Source: Cephalotus follicularis (lineage: Eukaryota; Streptophyta; Magnoliopsida; Oxalidales; Cephalotaceae). Taken from it: a DNA stretch of 64,000 nt. This document shows positions 10,721 through 23,099 of this stretch, piece after piece. Location: positions 1-64,000 of the forward strand of contig BDDD01005660.1 in assembly GCA_001972305.1 (NCBI GenBank), in the 5' to 3' direction. A model generated the notes under the pieces. That model worked only from the letters and a program-made list of their open reading frames with translations. It was not told the origin of the DNA and did no database searches. The translations under genes were made by a program, and so were the position numbers. Positions within the stretch are counted from its first letter, which is position 1. Each line of letters starts with the position of its first letter.

Positions 10721-12066
10721 ATGGTCCACAAGCTCAGTGTGGATCCAATGCGGTCTCCGACCAGGAAAAAGAAGAAAAACTTCACCCTCGAGAGGCTACA
10801 AGCGATAGCAGACAAAGTGAATAAGCTACTGCAAGCGGGGTTCATAAGGGAAGTGCTCTACTTTGACTGGCTGGCGAACCCGGTACTAGTCAAGAAGGCA
10901 AACAGCAAGTGGAAGACGTGTATAGACTTCACAGACCTCAACAAGGCTTGCCCAAATGATCATTTTCCTCTCCCAAAAATTGATCAACTAGTGGATGCGA
11001 CCTCTGGCTATAGGATGTTGAGCTTCTTGGACGCATACTCTGGCTACAATCAAATTCCTATGTACGGACCAGATGAGAACAAGACAGCCTTCATCACAGA
11101 TAAGGGTATGTATTGTTATAAAGTCATAACCTTTGGATTAAAGAATGCTGGAGCGACCTACCAACGGTTGGTCAACAAAAATTTTCAACCTCAAATTAGG
11201 AGAAACATGGAGGTTTACATTGACAACATGCTCGTCAAGCCACCAACGAGGAGTCTGCACATCAAAGACTTGGAGGAGACCTTTGAGGTGTTGAGAAAAT
11301 ACAAGATGCGCCTCAATCCTTCAAAGTGCACTTTTGGGGTCACCTATGTAAAGTTTCTCGGGTTTATGGTTTACAACAGAGGAATAGAGGCCAACCCAGA
11401 GAAGATCTCAGCTATACAGAGCATGCAACCTCTACAATCTATAAGGGATCTGCAGAGATTGAACGGAAAGATTGCAGCTCTGAGCATATTCATCTCTAAG
11501 CCAGCAGTCCCTTATTTAAAATATTAAGGGACCCCAAGGAGTTTCTCTAGACTGAAGAATGTCAAGCAACCTTCGAAGAATTGAAGGAATATTTGGCTTC
11601 CCCTCCAATGATGTCAAAACCAAAAGATGGGGAAAACTTGTATTTGTAGTTAACGGCGACACAAGGAGCAGTGAATGCAGTACTAGTTACAAAAGAAGAC
11701 AAGGTTCAGAGGCCGGTGTATTATGTGAGTAAGGCCTTGAACGATGCTGATCGAAGATATCCAGAGGTGTAGAAGTATGCATATGCTCTATTCATTGAGG
11801 CGAGAAAGCTCAGGCCATATTTTCAAGCCCACACCATCAAAGTTTTAACTGATAAACCACTTAAACAGGTGTTAGCAAAGCCAGATATGTCAAGAAGGCT
11901 AGTCAAGTGGTCTGTCGAATTGGGAGAATACGACGTGAAATATGAACCCATACCAGCAATAAAGTCTCAGGTATTGGCTGATTTTGTGGAAGACAATACA
12001 CCTACGGAGTGTATGGAAGAGGACTCCTCTGAGAATGAGAAAGGTGTGTGGAAGCTATCAATTTAA
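10721..12066 (+). pseudogene. pol: Reverse transcriptase and RNase H of Tat-type element
   Basis: The RT domain at about 10840-11370 shows, in order, VLVKKANSKWKTCIDFTDLN, HFPLPKIDQLVD, FLDAYSGYNQI, a TFGLKNAGATYQ tract and a YIDNMLVKP-type catalytic region. FLGFMV and LNGKIAALS follow. The first RNase H lies at about 11530-12066 (ATQGAVNAVL, RRYPEV, PDMSRRLVKWSVELGEYDVKYEP). Together these would copy the RNA genome into DNA. The region is broken by several interruptions. Confidence 0.88.
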
Positions 12067-12460
12067 GGTTCGTCATGCGTCTCCAGAAGTGGAGCAGGAT
12101 TGGTGCTGACTAGTCCAGATGGGTGGACCTTAGAGTATGCTTTGAGATTTTGGTTCAAAGCAACAAACAATGAGTTAGAATGGGAAACTCTGATTGTCGG
12201 ATTGACAATAGCGAAGCACTTAGAGGTTCAAAAACTAGAAGCTTCTACTGATTCTTAGCTGATAGTTGGTCTAACAAGTGGAGAGTACAAAGCCAGAGAA
12301 CATACCATAACTAAATACTTAGCCCATGTGCAAAGTTTTAAGTCTACTTTCCAAGTTCACCGAATTTTGAAGGTTCCCAGAGTAGAGAATTCCAGAGAAG
12401 ACCTCTTGTCTAAACTAGTTACAACAAGAGATTTGGAGAAAAATCAAACAATACTAGTAG
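12067..12460 (+). pseudogene. Second (archaeal-type) RNase H of Tat-type element
   Basis: The SGAGLVLTSPDG tract is followed by FKATNNELEWETLIVGL and KLEASTDS, then a RVENSREDLLSKL tail. This is the duplicated RNase H that Tat-type elements carry between the first RNase H and integrase, and it is the strongest lineage marker in this element. It is broken. Confidence 0.8.
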
Positions 12461-12659
12461 ACTATCTAGACAAGCCTACTGTATCTGAGGTGGAAATGAT
12501 GGATATCGACATCCAACAGGAGCCAAATTCGATGACCCCATTCATTAGTTGGCTAAGAGATGGAGTTTTTCCCGAGGACCCAGAGGAGGCAAGAAAGTTG
12601 GTACACAGATCCAACCGATACCAATTCAGAGAAAGGATTTTGTACAAAAGTCTTTCTCT

Positions 12660-13763
12660 TTCCCCTTGTTAAGATGTCTAACGCCCTCAAAGGTCAATTA
12701 TGCTATGAGAGAAGTCCATGCAGGAGTCTGTGGAAATCACATGGGGGCAGAACCTTGTCCAATAAATTGTTGAGGCAAGGCTACTTCGGGCCTACCATGC
12801 ACCAAGATGCAGTCGACTTTGTGCGGAAATGTGATAAGTGTCAAAGGAATGCCAACATAAGCAGAAGACCATCCGAGCCTCTGACATCCATCACTGCCCC
12901 TTTTCCCTTTACGCAGTGGGGAATGGACTTTGTGGGACCATTACCTGTGGCACCAGGGTAGAGAAAGTTCCTAATCGTGACGGTGAATAACTTCACAAAA
13001 TGGGTGGAAGCAGAGCCCCTAGACACAATAATGGAGAGCAAGACAAAGAGCTTTGTCAGGAAATCAATCATCTACAGATTTGGGGTCCCCAGAGTAATTG
13101 TCTCTGATAATGGGAAGCAATTTGATTGTGAAGCCTTTCAAAATTTTTGCAGAGAATGGAAAATTGAGCATAGGCTTGCCTCCGTAGCCTACCCGCAGAG
13201 TAATGATCAAGCAGAGGTCATTAACAGAGAAATCATCTTAGGGTTGAAGAAATACCTCGAAGCCAACAAAGGAAGATGGACAGAGGAACTCCCCAGTGTA
13301 TTGTGGGCTTATAGAACTACTCCTCGGACCACAACTGGAGAATCGCCATTTAGCCTTTGTTTTGTATCAGAAGCCATGATATCGATTGATATTGGAGTGA
13401 ATTATCCTAGAGTTATACATTTCAATCAAGCTGAGAATGAAGAAGGTTTCAAGGCAGTCGTTGACTTCATGGAAGAGCTCAGCAGCTATCAGAGTAGCAA
13501 CCTACTAGCAGAGGGTGATCCATTATTATAACACAATAGTAAAACCCAGACCACTAAGAGAGGGAGACTTAGTCCTCCAAAATGCAGTAATTGTTGATCC
13601 TACTGGTACTAGAGGGAAGTTAGCTCCTAATTGGGAGGGACACTACAAGGTGAAGACGATGTTTCAACCAAGAACATTCAAACTTGAAATTCTAGGGGGC
13701 AGAGAGATTCTTAGGGCTTTGAATTCCGAGCACCTTAGGAAGTACTATCAACAAAGTTTTTAA
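12660..13763 (+). pseudogene. Integrase of Tat-type element
   Basis: An HHCC-type zinc region (CDKCQRNANISRRP near 12828) is followed by the core domain. The core has WGMDFVGPLP, the NNFTKWVEAEPL tract, IVSDNGKQF, YPQSNDQAEVINREI and WAYRTTPRTTTGESPF. The C-terminal GDLVL and GKLAPNWEGHYKV tracts follow. This enzyme would join the DNA copy to the chromosome. Pol ends at 13763 (LRKYYQQSF), after which no sense gene follows. It is broken. Confidence 0.88.
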
Positions 13764-13765
13764 AT

Positions 13766-14782
13766 ATGTACAAATGATCAAGACATGTTAATAAAGATGA
13801 ATTTTCTTTCAACTCAAGAAGCAGTTCCAAGTTTGTAAGGGACAGGAGATCCAATGTTCACGTCCTTAAACCTCTGAACAGCCTTCTGTAATTCCCTTAA
13901 AAAAAGAAGCTTTAATACAAGCCTATCAGAGCAGACCAAGGTCTTAAGCAGACTAAGGTCTCAAACAAACGACTCCAGCAGACTAATGTCTTGAACAAAC
14001 TAAAGTCCCCAATCAGAGCAGACTCCCAAGGGATCCATCAAAGAAGACTCCCACGGGAGCAGTCAGACAAGGTTGTTTAATGAACACACTTCAACACTTC
14101 GACAAATAAAAGATTCCTAAAGGAAGCAATCAGAGAAGACTCCTAATGAGCAATCCTAAAAGACTTGTAATGAAGCAATCAGAGAAGACTCCTAAGGGAG
14201 CAACCATAAAAGATTTCTAAGGTAACAATCAGAGAAGACTCCTAGGGGAACAATTAAAAAAGACTCTCACAGGAGCAAATAAAAAAAAGACTCCCAAGGG
14301 AGCGAATACTGGTCGAAAAATCCATAAGAACTTATCAGACCAAACCTACATCGTATCTTGAGAGGTGAACACATAAGAACTCGCAACGATCAAGTTTGTT
14401 GGACTGAGCACTTTAATGAAAGTGTCCCCATTGGGGCTAGAAAGCTCAGACAATCTGGTTTGAAAAATGTTAGAGCAGTACGAGATCCTGGTCTGCAAAT
14501 CCATAAGAACTTGTTAGACCAGACCTAAAATCTTGATCTGCGAACACTTAAGAACTCGCAAAGATCAAGTCTTGCTGGCTAAGTACTTTGATACAAGTAC
14601 CCTATGTGGGCTAAAAAGCTTAAACACCTTGGTCTAATGTATATCGAACTACTACAAAAAATATCTACAAAGGCATAAAAATTCCTAAGGGGATGAAAAA
14701 GCTCAAATGAAGCAAAAAAGTCAAGATTTATTACTTAAGAAAAATTACATTACAAGAGTACAAGTATACAAAAGCAAAAAGT
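13766..14782 (+). repeat. Tat-type 3' region with imperfect tandem repeats
   Basis: No gene. Between about 13930 and 14320 the phrase CAATCAGAGAAGACTCC(T/C)AAGGGAG and degenerate forms recur roughly every 30-60 bp. Around 14330-14640 a longer unit (CCATAAGAACTT...AGACCA...AAGTC) occurs twice. Variable tandem repeats between pol and the 3' LTR are a known feature of Tat-type elements and a known source of satellite DNA. Confidence 0.75.
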
Positions 14783-17115
14783 TTAAACATTTTCATCCCC
14801 TAAGGGGGAAATATTTACATGAAAAGAAGAAGAAAACTCTTGGAAGTTCTCGGGTTGGGGAGTCAAGACAGTCTCTGTAGCAGGTCCAGAGTATGGGATA
14901 ATTGCACCTGAGTGCTCTTCCCTCTCTTCACCCTCTTTGGTGAGGCGAGCTTTCTCTTCCTCTACCTCAACCCCCTCGGGAAAGAACTCGAAGGTTTCTG
15001 CTGCCTGACAATAAACAATAGAATCTAAGGAACCTCTGGGTGAAGAGCAGCCACCTAGTTGCGACAAGTGTAGAAGCCCCGACCAGAAAGTGTCGCAGAC
15101 TCCTTTAAGACTTCATCCTCAAAATTTGGAGAAGCCTTATAGTCCATCACGATGCTCTCCATTAACACTTGGAATTCAGCTGAAGCTTTGAACTCCGTAA
15201 GTGCTTAGTTCATTGTCGCTTGAGTCTGAGCAACTTCCATCTCTTGGATCTTAGAGAACCTTTCATTCGTAGCCTACAATAGATCATAAAGTTTCATATT
15301 GTTATCAACAACTATCTCTATTTCCCTCTTATCCTTCTCCAAAGCTTCAAGAGCATGCCTCTTCTCTTATAGAACAGACTCCTGGGCCCTAATAACCTCT
15401 TCCAGCTGGGCGTGGGCCGAATTAGCCACTTGCTTGAGCTCTGCGACCTCTCCGCGAAGCTGGTTGATAATTTCATGGTCAACCTTAGAGTTTTCCAGCA
15501 TTAGATGGATATCATTCAGAGCCTGTCAAAGAAAGACCATAGACAGAGAAAGAGCAGAAGGTGTATTTAAAACGAAAAACAGGAAGAAGTCACATACCCT
15601 AATACTGCTCTGAACGTAGTGATTCCAGCGCTGGTTAATGGTCTAACCCTTTCTTGCATTTAGCTCAGCGGGAAGGAGGCACAACCTATTGAGCTTAAAA
15701 GGCACCCTTGGAGTATTCAGGTCCACACCAGATTCGCCCAGCACCTCGAGCTCTTCCTTAAACCAGTTGATGTCTCGAGGCTCACCGAGACGAACGGGGT
15801 CTCGAGAACTCACCAAGGGGCGAACATCAGTTTGCTCCCGAGAAGAGCTTTCTCCACCTCTTCCATTCTTTTGCTTTTTGGGTTGAGGAGAGGGCAGGTC
15901 CTCCATAACTCGCTTGCCATGAGCAGACCTTATCTTGGTAGCCTCAACAACAGCAGCCTCCTTCTCTGATCTCTTCTTTGCTGCCTCAGTAACTTACCTC
16001 AAGGCTCTTTGCCATGCCTCCTCTGCAACACCCTGTTCTTTCTCTTTGCTAGCTCTCAAGACGTCTGCGAGAGGGCGCCGAGAAGCCATTGCTACAGAGA
16101 ACCATGAAAATAGAGTTAAAAGCATGAATTACAAGGAAAAAGAAATGAATAGAGGAAAGAGATTAGAAGCAGAGGAGGAGAGGAAGGCTTAATACAACAT
16201 TCTCCCTCGTCAACATGCACAACTCTGGGTTCTTCTCTACTCTCTTGAACTCCCTCTCTCTCAATCCCCACTGGGATCTCCTCCTCATCATCCAAGGCGT
16301 CTCTGTGTCTTGAGGACATACTCATCCCAACGCCACACAGACGGTTCTCAGTTATAGTAAAATTCACCTCCATTGGCACCAGCACTGACAGGTTTTCAAG
16401 GTCTACCTTCCCTACCTCAGATAAAATTGCTCTTTGGTTGAGGCGCTGCGTGTCCAACGAATCACACCACTGGGAAGGAGTGAAGTCAGGGAGGTTCCTA
16501 AAAGGAAGTACCTCTCCCTCTAGTTGATGGATTTCATAGGGTCCACCAAAAATTTTTTGGTCAGACCAGAGGGCGCCTTGAAGTAATAGCCGCGTTTGCC
16601 AGGAGTGCAGCAAGGGCATAGAACTCCTTGAACAACCCCAGCATCGGTGTCACCCTTACTTCCAAGCACTTCACCAAGAAGCCCATTATGAAGCTCCGAG
16701 ACTGTGCTTGAAGGAGTGAGGGATAAAGTCTGAAACTCCTCAAAACCTCAATAGTGAAGGAGAGTACAGGAAGTCTTAGACTATGCGAGAGAGTATCCTT
16801 AAAAACTACGAAGAGGCCAGGTCTGCTCTCTGTCGCCTCCTTGGGATCTCGGGGAAGGGAGAACACCAAGCCTATTTGCAAGCAATACTTTTTGGCTAGC
16901 TTCTCCACTTTCTCGTGATGAATTATACTCCTATCGAAGTGGGTCCTAAATATTTGGGTCCCAACCTCGGAAGAGGCAACCTCAAGACCGCCCACTGAAG
17001 CGGCATCCATGGCTTCCTCTGCGCCAAGAGGACACTTGGCAACTGTCACCGACTCAGTCATGCGGCGCACCCATACTGGAGTAGCTCGTCTAGAGGTTTG
17101 CTTAACTCTAGCCAT
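14783..17115 (-). pseudogene. Antisense extra ORF of Tat-type element (gypsy-type 'transposase' domain)
   Basis: Minus-strand coding pieces lie in the order 17115 to 16116, 15906 to 15643 and 15067 to 14783. The first starts at MARVKQTSRR and contains the tract KYCLQIGLVFSLPRDP, then SLRLPVLSFTIEVLRSFRLYP and SFIMGFLVKCLEV. This looks like the family annotated as 'putative gypsy type transposon' (Pfam Transposase_28), known from antisense ORFs of Tat-type elements. A helical, Glu-rich region follows. Its function is unknown. Its own promoter would lie near 17120-17480, next to the CACTA insertion. The pieces may be exons or broken parts of one gene. Confidence 0.65.
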
Positions 17116-17479
17116 CTAGAACCTCAAGAAGAGAGAGAGAGAAGATGAGAGGCTAAGAAAAACCCAAGAGACGCCCAAACCAGTTTGCAAAACAACTAGC
17201 AAAGAATGGCTCACCTGAAATTTTGCAAGGAAAGATTCGAATAGAAATTAATTGATAGTCTAGAAGATCGAAGAGATTTGTAGAGCAAGAACTTTGAAAA
17301 TTGAAAAATATTAGGGTAAAGTGACTTCTGTAAGAAGAATCAGCAATTTAAAGGGCTCTAGATTGATTTCAGACCATACAATCTCTGTGGAATTAAGCGG
17401 CCTAGATCAGCCCATCAAATCAGATGCGGGAAACGAAGAGACCTTGCAGGAAAAATGAAAAGATAGGAGCAGGAGTCAT
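17116..17479 (+). other. Tat-type 3' noncoding region, left part
   Basis: No gene. AT-rich sequence upstream of the antisense ORF. It ends at the CAT target duplication (17477-17479) of the CACTA element and resumes at 23896-24063 before the 3' LTR. Confidence 0.75.
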
Positions 17480-17680
17480 CACTACTAGAAACAGGGGATT
17501 TAGCGACCACCTTTTTTACCGACTGTTTTACTGACCGCCTTAGCGGTCGCTATAAGTCTTCTGCAAAAACCATGGTGGCTTACCCATCACCGACCGCAAA
17601 AACCTTCTTCATTTAGCCACCGCTTATTTTTGAATTAGCGACTGCCATAGAGGTCGCTAATTCTTATTATTTCGAATTTA
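17480..17680 (+). repeat. Left terminus and subterminal repeats of CACTA element
   Basis: Terminal CACTACTAGAAA, then TTAGCGACCACC, ACCGACTG, TGACCGCC and AGCGGTCGCT in direct and inverted orientation. Such repeats are transposase-binding sites in studied CACTA elements. Confidence 0.88.
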
Positions 17681-18462
17681 TCGGGATGGTAATTTCTACA
17701 ATTATTTCCTACCGCTTGTTTCCTAATAATCCCAAAACAATCTCCAAGTACGTCTCTTGTTCCTCTCTCTCTCTAAGCACGGATTGGGTAGAAATTGTCC
17801 CAATCAAAATGGACGCAGCACATCAGGTTCCTCTCTCTCTACGTTGTCTGCCTCTCTTGTTCTCTCTGTCATCACCGGCACCGGAAACGCCAACATCCCA
17901 CCTGCTACCTCAACACCTCCAAGTAGGTCTCTCTCTCCCTCGCAGCCACCAACCACCAACAACCGGCGTCGGTGGCTGCGGCAGCAGGTAAGTTTTTATA
18001 ATTTTTAGTTTTTTTTAGATTTGTTAGGTTTTTTTTGTTTTATTTGGGGGTTTAAAGTGTTAGGGTTATTTTCAATTTGATTTTCAATTTGTTATTGATT
18101 TTGATCTATTAGCATAATTTTACTGGCGTAGAAATTTGACTGTTGTATATATATACTAAAAATCATTTTACTGGCAGCAGGTCAAAATTTAGGACTTAGG
18201 ATATGTACTAAAAATCATTTTAGGAAAGTGATGAACAAAGAAACAAAAATAAGTTATCAGCTTCAGCTAATTTAACCTATATGTAAAACCAGTTAGAGAT
18301 TTGGAACTTATTCTTTATGTAAGACTTTCACAGAAATGCAAGTGTTCTTTGCTATAATTAAATTCCCGCAAGTTAGAATGATTTTATATATAATGAGAGA
18401 TCATGTGTTTTGTCTGTACCATACATGCAACGCAGCTAGCGTACGTAGGATAGATTAGAACC

Positions 18463-18528
<66 letters not shown>

Positions 18529-20302
18529 TATAGTAGAATTTATAGTATATGTTGTCAAAGACGTTGTCGAAGAAGTCCCTGAGTTGTAGTTGACAGCATG
18601 CACCTAACGAAAGCTAGCAGCTGCAAAACGTTTGTGGCGATTAAAATGTGTTAGCAGTTGACTGTAAATGCATGGTTACTACGTGAACCTGCGAAAAACA
18701 AAAGGTACGCATATGCTCTTTTATGTACATTGTTTTGCAGCATGGATATGTGACTTGTTTGCCTGCAAAGCTGTAACAATAGTAGTAGAATCCATTGTTA
18801 TTATTATTGGAGAAAGGAAATAAACACTCGCTTACCCATTTTTCATCTCTCTCTCTCTCTAGAGGGCGAGGTTTTTTTCTGTTATCAAGTGCTTGCTATT
18901 GTCCTAGTCAGGTTACTTGTTAAATTTATTTTTTATTGATTGGTTATTAAACGTATATGCCAGTTAGGAAAGGATGATATTAATGAACGGCATTACTATC
19001 AAGATAATAATAGTAATAAACTCATGAAATATAACCTTAATAAGTGCCTAAACCCTCAAACTTAAAATGAATATTTAAGATCATCTAAGATTGAGTTTTT
19101 AAAAAATATGTATAATTGAAATGTTGATGTGGGGATCATGAGAAACCTTTAGTGGGGCAAGTTCGCACTAAAACAGGGGAAACACTTCGTTTAACGTGTC
19201 AACTATAATAAGCTCATTGAATGGTTTTCAATTTCCTTACAAAACTATCACAAATGATTAGGTACTAATTGTGGTCCTGTAATTATACTATTGTTAGTGT
19301 TTGGCAAGATATATACAAGGTTTTATTGGACTAATTGATTATCTTTTCTCTGGTTAAATATTTAGCCAATGACTATAAAAGTGGAATGTGTAGCCAAAAT
19401 GATGGAGTAATAGAATATGAAGAGATAAGGATGGTGAGATCATCAAGCACAAAAACAGAGTGGCTTGATCAGATACAAGTCTACATAGGGCATATAGGGC
19501 CCTTGCTTTGCTAAATGACATTTTCAATTGAGGGATTGCTGTGGTTAGATGGCTTTGTCACCTTATTTTGGTACCTACATGTGTGTCCACATTGATTGGG
19601 AATCCTACGTTCACTTAATCATCTTGAAAAAGTGATGTTCACAATAGATTTCCACCATGTTTCTCCTGTACAGGACGCTACCATATCCTCTTTATTTTTG
19701 TATTTATCTGTTTTTTTTTTGTGCGGACAATAAAAAGGAAGAGCTCATAACGACGTCATTATCACATGATTCAATGTTTTTATTCTCTTTTTCCTTTAAT
19801 TCTTGTTAATTTGCTCCATTTAAACATAGATAATAGATATCATGCAATGCATAATCAGGTTTTCTAGTTATAACCCAAAACATAAGGGTATCTAAATTTA
19901 TCAAAGTGAGTAATTAACTTAAGAGTCAATTCCATTAAAGTTAAATCATCAAACGAGGGTATCTAAAAATGGCAAGGTTGTTAACTTTAAAGTCAAACCC
20001 CATAAAAAGCCTCAAATAAATAAAAGAAAAAGAATGTTAAACTGTTTAAGACTATATACCAAAATTACAATCAAAAGAAAAAGACACGTTGAGAAGAACT
20101 TTAGTCATTTTCTTGGTTTATTTACACGGTGAGCATATATTACAATGGAGTGAAGAATAAATCCTTTTTGTCGCTTTAGGAATGTTACAGCTGCCTTTTC
20201 ATGCCACTGAAATTCCAAATGGAACCAAAGTGAAGAGAAAGAGGCCAACCTGAAGATACAAATTTCGACTTTAAATTTTCCAATCTAGAGGTTTCTTTGT
20301 AA
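17681..20302. other. CACTA interior, left part: no gene recognised
   Basis: 17690-18008 is CT-rich, with short open frames and a splice-donor-like CAGGTAAGT at 17989. It could be a leader exon followed by an intron, but no protein family is recognised. 18468-18523 is a (GA)n run. 18530-20184 is AT-rich without a coding signal. 20185-20302 continues downstream of the AP2/ERF pseudogene and may be its 3' flank. Confidence 0.6.
18468..18523. repeat. (GA)28 microsatellite
   Basis: Uninterrupted GA dinucleotide run of about 56 bp in the CACTA interior. Confidence 0.95.
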
Positions 20303-21010
20303 TCATGGAATTTGATCAATTGTGACCATATGTGAGTCCCACAAGAATGGCTCCTCAAGCCGGAACACACTATCGGCTGCACACAACTGCCATGAACATG
20401 TATTATAGCAGTCGCCATTGCTTAGATCTCTACCCTCAATAAAGAGATCAGGCAGGTCAAACAATGTGTCATAATCATCATCAGTAGTAGGAGAGCTTGT
20501 TGAATATTCCTGTGAGTTCAAGTAACAAACTAGTACTGTTTGATCGGCTGCAATTTAAGCTTAGGCTTAGTCACGTGTCTTCATGGCGGCAGCCGCTTTA
20601 GATGAGGCTGCTTAGATGTCCTTGGGAGACGTGCTTGCCGGGCGGGGAAGTTGATGGACTATTTCGGGGAAATTGAGGTAAGCCGAGTGGCCTTTGAAGG
20701 ATAGAGTAGCCACATCATGGGCAAGAGCCGCCATTTCAGATGTAGGGTATGTTCCTAACCATATTCTTGATTTCTTCCTTGGCTCACGGATTTCGGACAC
20801 CCATTTACCCCAACTAAAAATACGTACTCCCCTATATGTAGGATGATTGCCGTTATCTTCATTGATTTTATAGTTTTTTCTAAGCTCATTATTGTCATTC
20901 TTCGAGCCTTTTGGAGCAATACCATTCTCAAGAATTTTTTTGTTCTGGTCGATCAAAAAGGATTTCGACGACGAAGAAGAAGATGAAGAAAAAAAAGAAG
21001 TAGCAATGGA
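20303..21010 (-). pseudogene. AP2/ERF transcription factor fragment, DREB/TINY-like, captured in CACTA
   Basis: The minus strand encodes a Ser-rich N-terminus (about 20985-20960), a spacer, then a nearly complete AP2 DNA-binding domain (20836-20663): [37 protein letters not shown] and [16 protein letters not shown] follows, a tail typical of the TINY/ERF034-038 type DREB group. The same frame is cut by four stop codons between 20611 and about 20555. It then continues from 20521 to 20303 with LFDLPDL and WQLCAADSVFRLEEPFLW, the conserved C-terminal part of this group. There is no convincing start ATG in frame. Several otherwise conserved AP2 residues differ (RIFSWG for the usual RMRSWG, AALAHD for AARAHD). 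Genes of this group are usually intronless, and none is seen here. Family role: DRE/CRT-binding activator in stress or growth control. This copy is a pseudogene. The next captured fragment starts divergently 60 bp away. Confidence 0.88.
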
Positions 21011-21069
21011 CCATATTTCTAGTCTAGATAATATTCACTAATGGGATTTTTTAAACTTGAATTTTATGG

Positions 21070-21345
21070 CAATTGTCAGCTGAAACTGTAATATACAAAA
21101 TATTTTACTACATAAATAGATCAGGGAATGGCCATCTTACCCTGAGGGAGCTGAAACAAGGAAATATGATTTTATACAGGTACTTCTCATATGAACACTT
21201 TTACGTTATATACTGCAAGTTTTGGGAGCTTGATGCAGACCATGATTTTTTGATCGACAGAGAGAACCTTATCAGATACGGTAACCACGCGCTTACATAC
21301 CGAATTGTTGATAGAATATTTTCTCAGATTTGTCCCAGATGACAC
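21070..21345 (+). pseudogene. PP2A B'' regulatory subunit fragment (B''/TON2 type), captured in CACTA
   Basis: The translation includes [56 protein letters not shown] and [20 protein letters not shown]. This is the central EF-hand region of plant protein phosphatase 2A B'' subunits, which bind the PP2A scaffold and, in TON2/FASS, act in microtubule array organisation. [12 protein letters not shown] is the EF-hand-type loop. Compared with the family, about 16-20 residues are missing between GNMI and YRYFSYEH, with the frame kept open. The sequence just before the coding match (CAATTGTCAG) and at the internal junction (TTTATACAG) looks like intron 3' splice sites, so the copy came from genomic DNA and not from mRNA. 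It ends soon after FSQ. I cannot tell B''-alpha-type from TON2 by eye. Confidence 0.85.
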
Positions 21346-23099
21346 TTTTTGCTCTTTAGATCAGTTATCTGCTATCTGCTATCTCTTGTCAACTTTTCGT
21401 TGCCTTATTTCATTTTTAGGCTGCTGTATTTACTATTCCTATCATAACTGAGGAAGCATTATGAAATTAAACACCATGTGCGGTATAGTTTTTATTTGCA
21501 TGTTTTAAATTTTATGTGGGAGGTGAAATTTTAGTTTCATGACAGAGAAATTATGACTAACTCTTTGAGTACAGTACCTGTTTTGAGTTGAAATTCACGG
21601 TACAAGTAAAGATGAATGATAACTTGTGATCTCAATAATTTCCTAGAGTATGTAGGATAATAACTGATATTGTGAAGTAATGCTATAGTAAGAAATGACA
21701 AATTTGTAAATTCCCGTTGCTTGCATTAACTCAATTAGCATTAAACTTGCACGGGACTTCATATGATCTGCCGTTGATGTCCAGTTATAATTTAGTAGTT
21801 TTTTTTTCTTTTCCAAATATTTACTTTGTACTATATTCTGTCATAATAGTTAGGATGGAAAGGAAGGAGCGCATTCATTTATGTCACATCTAATATTGAT
21901 TGATTTTTAAATGTATAGGGTTGAGCCAAAATATGATTTTCATCAATTCAAATTGGATTTCATCAATCCATCATTAATTGAGATTAGAATGATATGATTT
22001 AGATTTAGGTATGGTCTGCTGAGGGCTGAGCCCAAATATACCAATTGTGTTTTTCTTTACAAGGGGCATAGTTCGATAAACGAATACATCATGCCCGATT
22101 TTTGAGAAAATTTAAGAGTTAGAATTTATTTGAGTTGATCTTTCTGCTTGCTTGACTTTGATTTAAATGTTTATATTTATAACACTTCTTGGAGTATGAC
22201 TTATACCGTTATCTTTTTATAGCTTTACCCCCTCCAACAACAAAAAAAACTATACTCAAAACTTATACCTTTATCTTTTTCAAGCATGTAACTCTTTATC
22301 TGAGGTTGTGTCTTAGCGCTGTGAAAAACAGGTGGTTATTAAAGTAAAAAATTATACTATGAATAGAGATCCTTAGGGTGAGGTGCTTTGAACTTCAACC
22401 AAGTCAATTAATATTGTTGAATTCTTTCTCTGTTGTTCCAAAATAGATGATTACTTTTGGATATCTTTTATGTGTTATGCCATGTATAACTTTGAAGGAA
22501 GCACATCACAATTGATGAGGTTGAGACATGAATTATAGCCTTTATTCTGTAGATTTAAGTGAGGAACATATAATAGGAAGATTGTTGGCTTTCAGGGGGT
22601 TCCTAGGATTTCAGGTTAAGCATGTGAATCTCTAACTTATGGTACAAACTTCTTTGTTTTGTATTTCCATCACAAAGTTGAGAACCTTGTATTTTTTAAG
22701 TTATTAAGTTAATATTTCGTCAACCTTAGCTAATTGATTTTGTGGATAATTTATTTTTATTTAATTATTTATAAGTCGCCTGTGCTTTAAGTGGGGACGA
22801 TCAACAGTGTTGACCAATGCAAAGTTTACAACTTTTCCTTCTAATGGTAGGATGAATGAATTAACAATTTAATTTAGACTACCTTTTAATAAAGTTAATT
22901 CAGCAAGCAAGCAACGAGTTACCACTAATTAATTGAATAGTTCTATTACTATGTAAGAATCAAAAGCAGCTTTATGATACCTTGAAATACACATGTACTC
23001 TTTGTGAAATCGAATCTTGTTTTTATTGCGCTGAAGTACGTTTAATTTGACAATAAACATACTTCATTTATCATGTAATTGGAGTTCAATTACCAAAAT
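21346..23099. other. CACTA interior, right part: no gene recognised
   Basis: AT-rich, T-rich stretches, no recognisable protein. It could be intron sequence carried along with the PP2A fragment. Further PP2A B'' exons were looked for and not seen. Confidence 0.55.
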
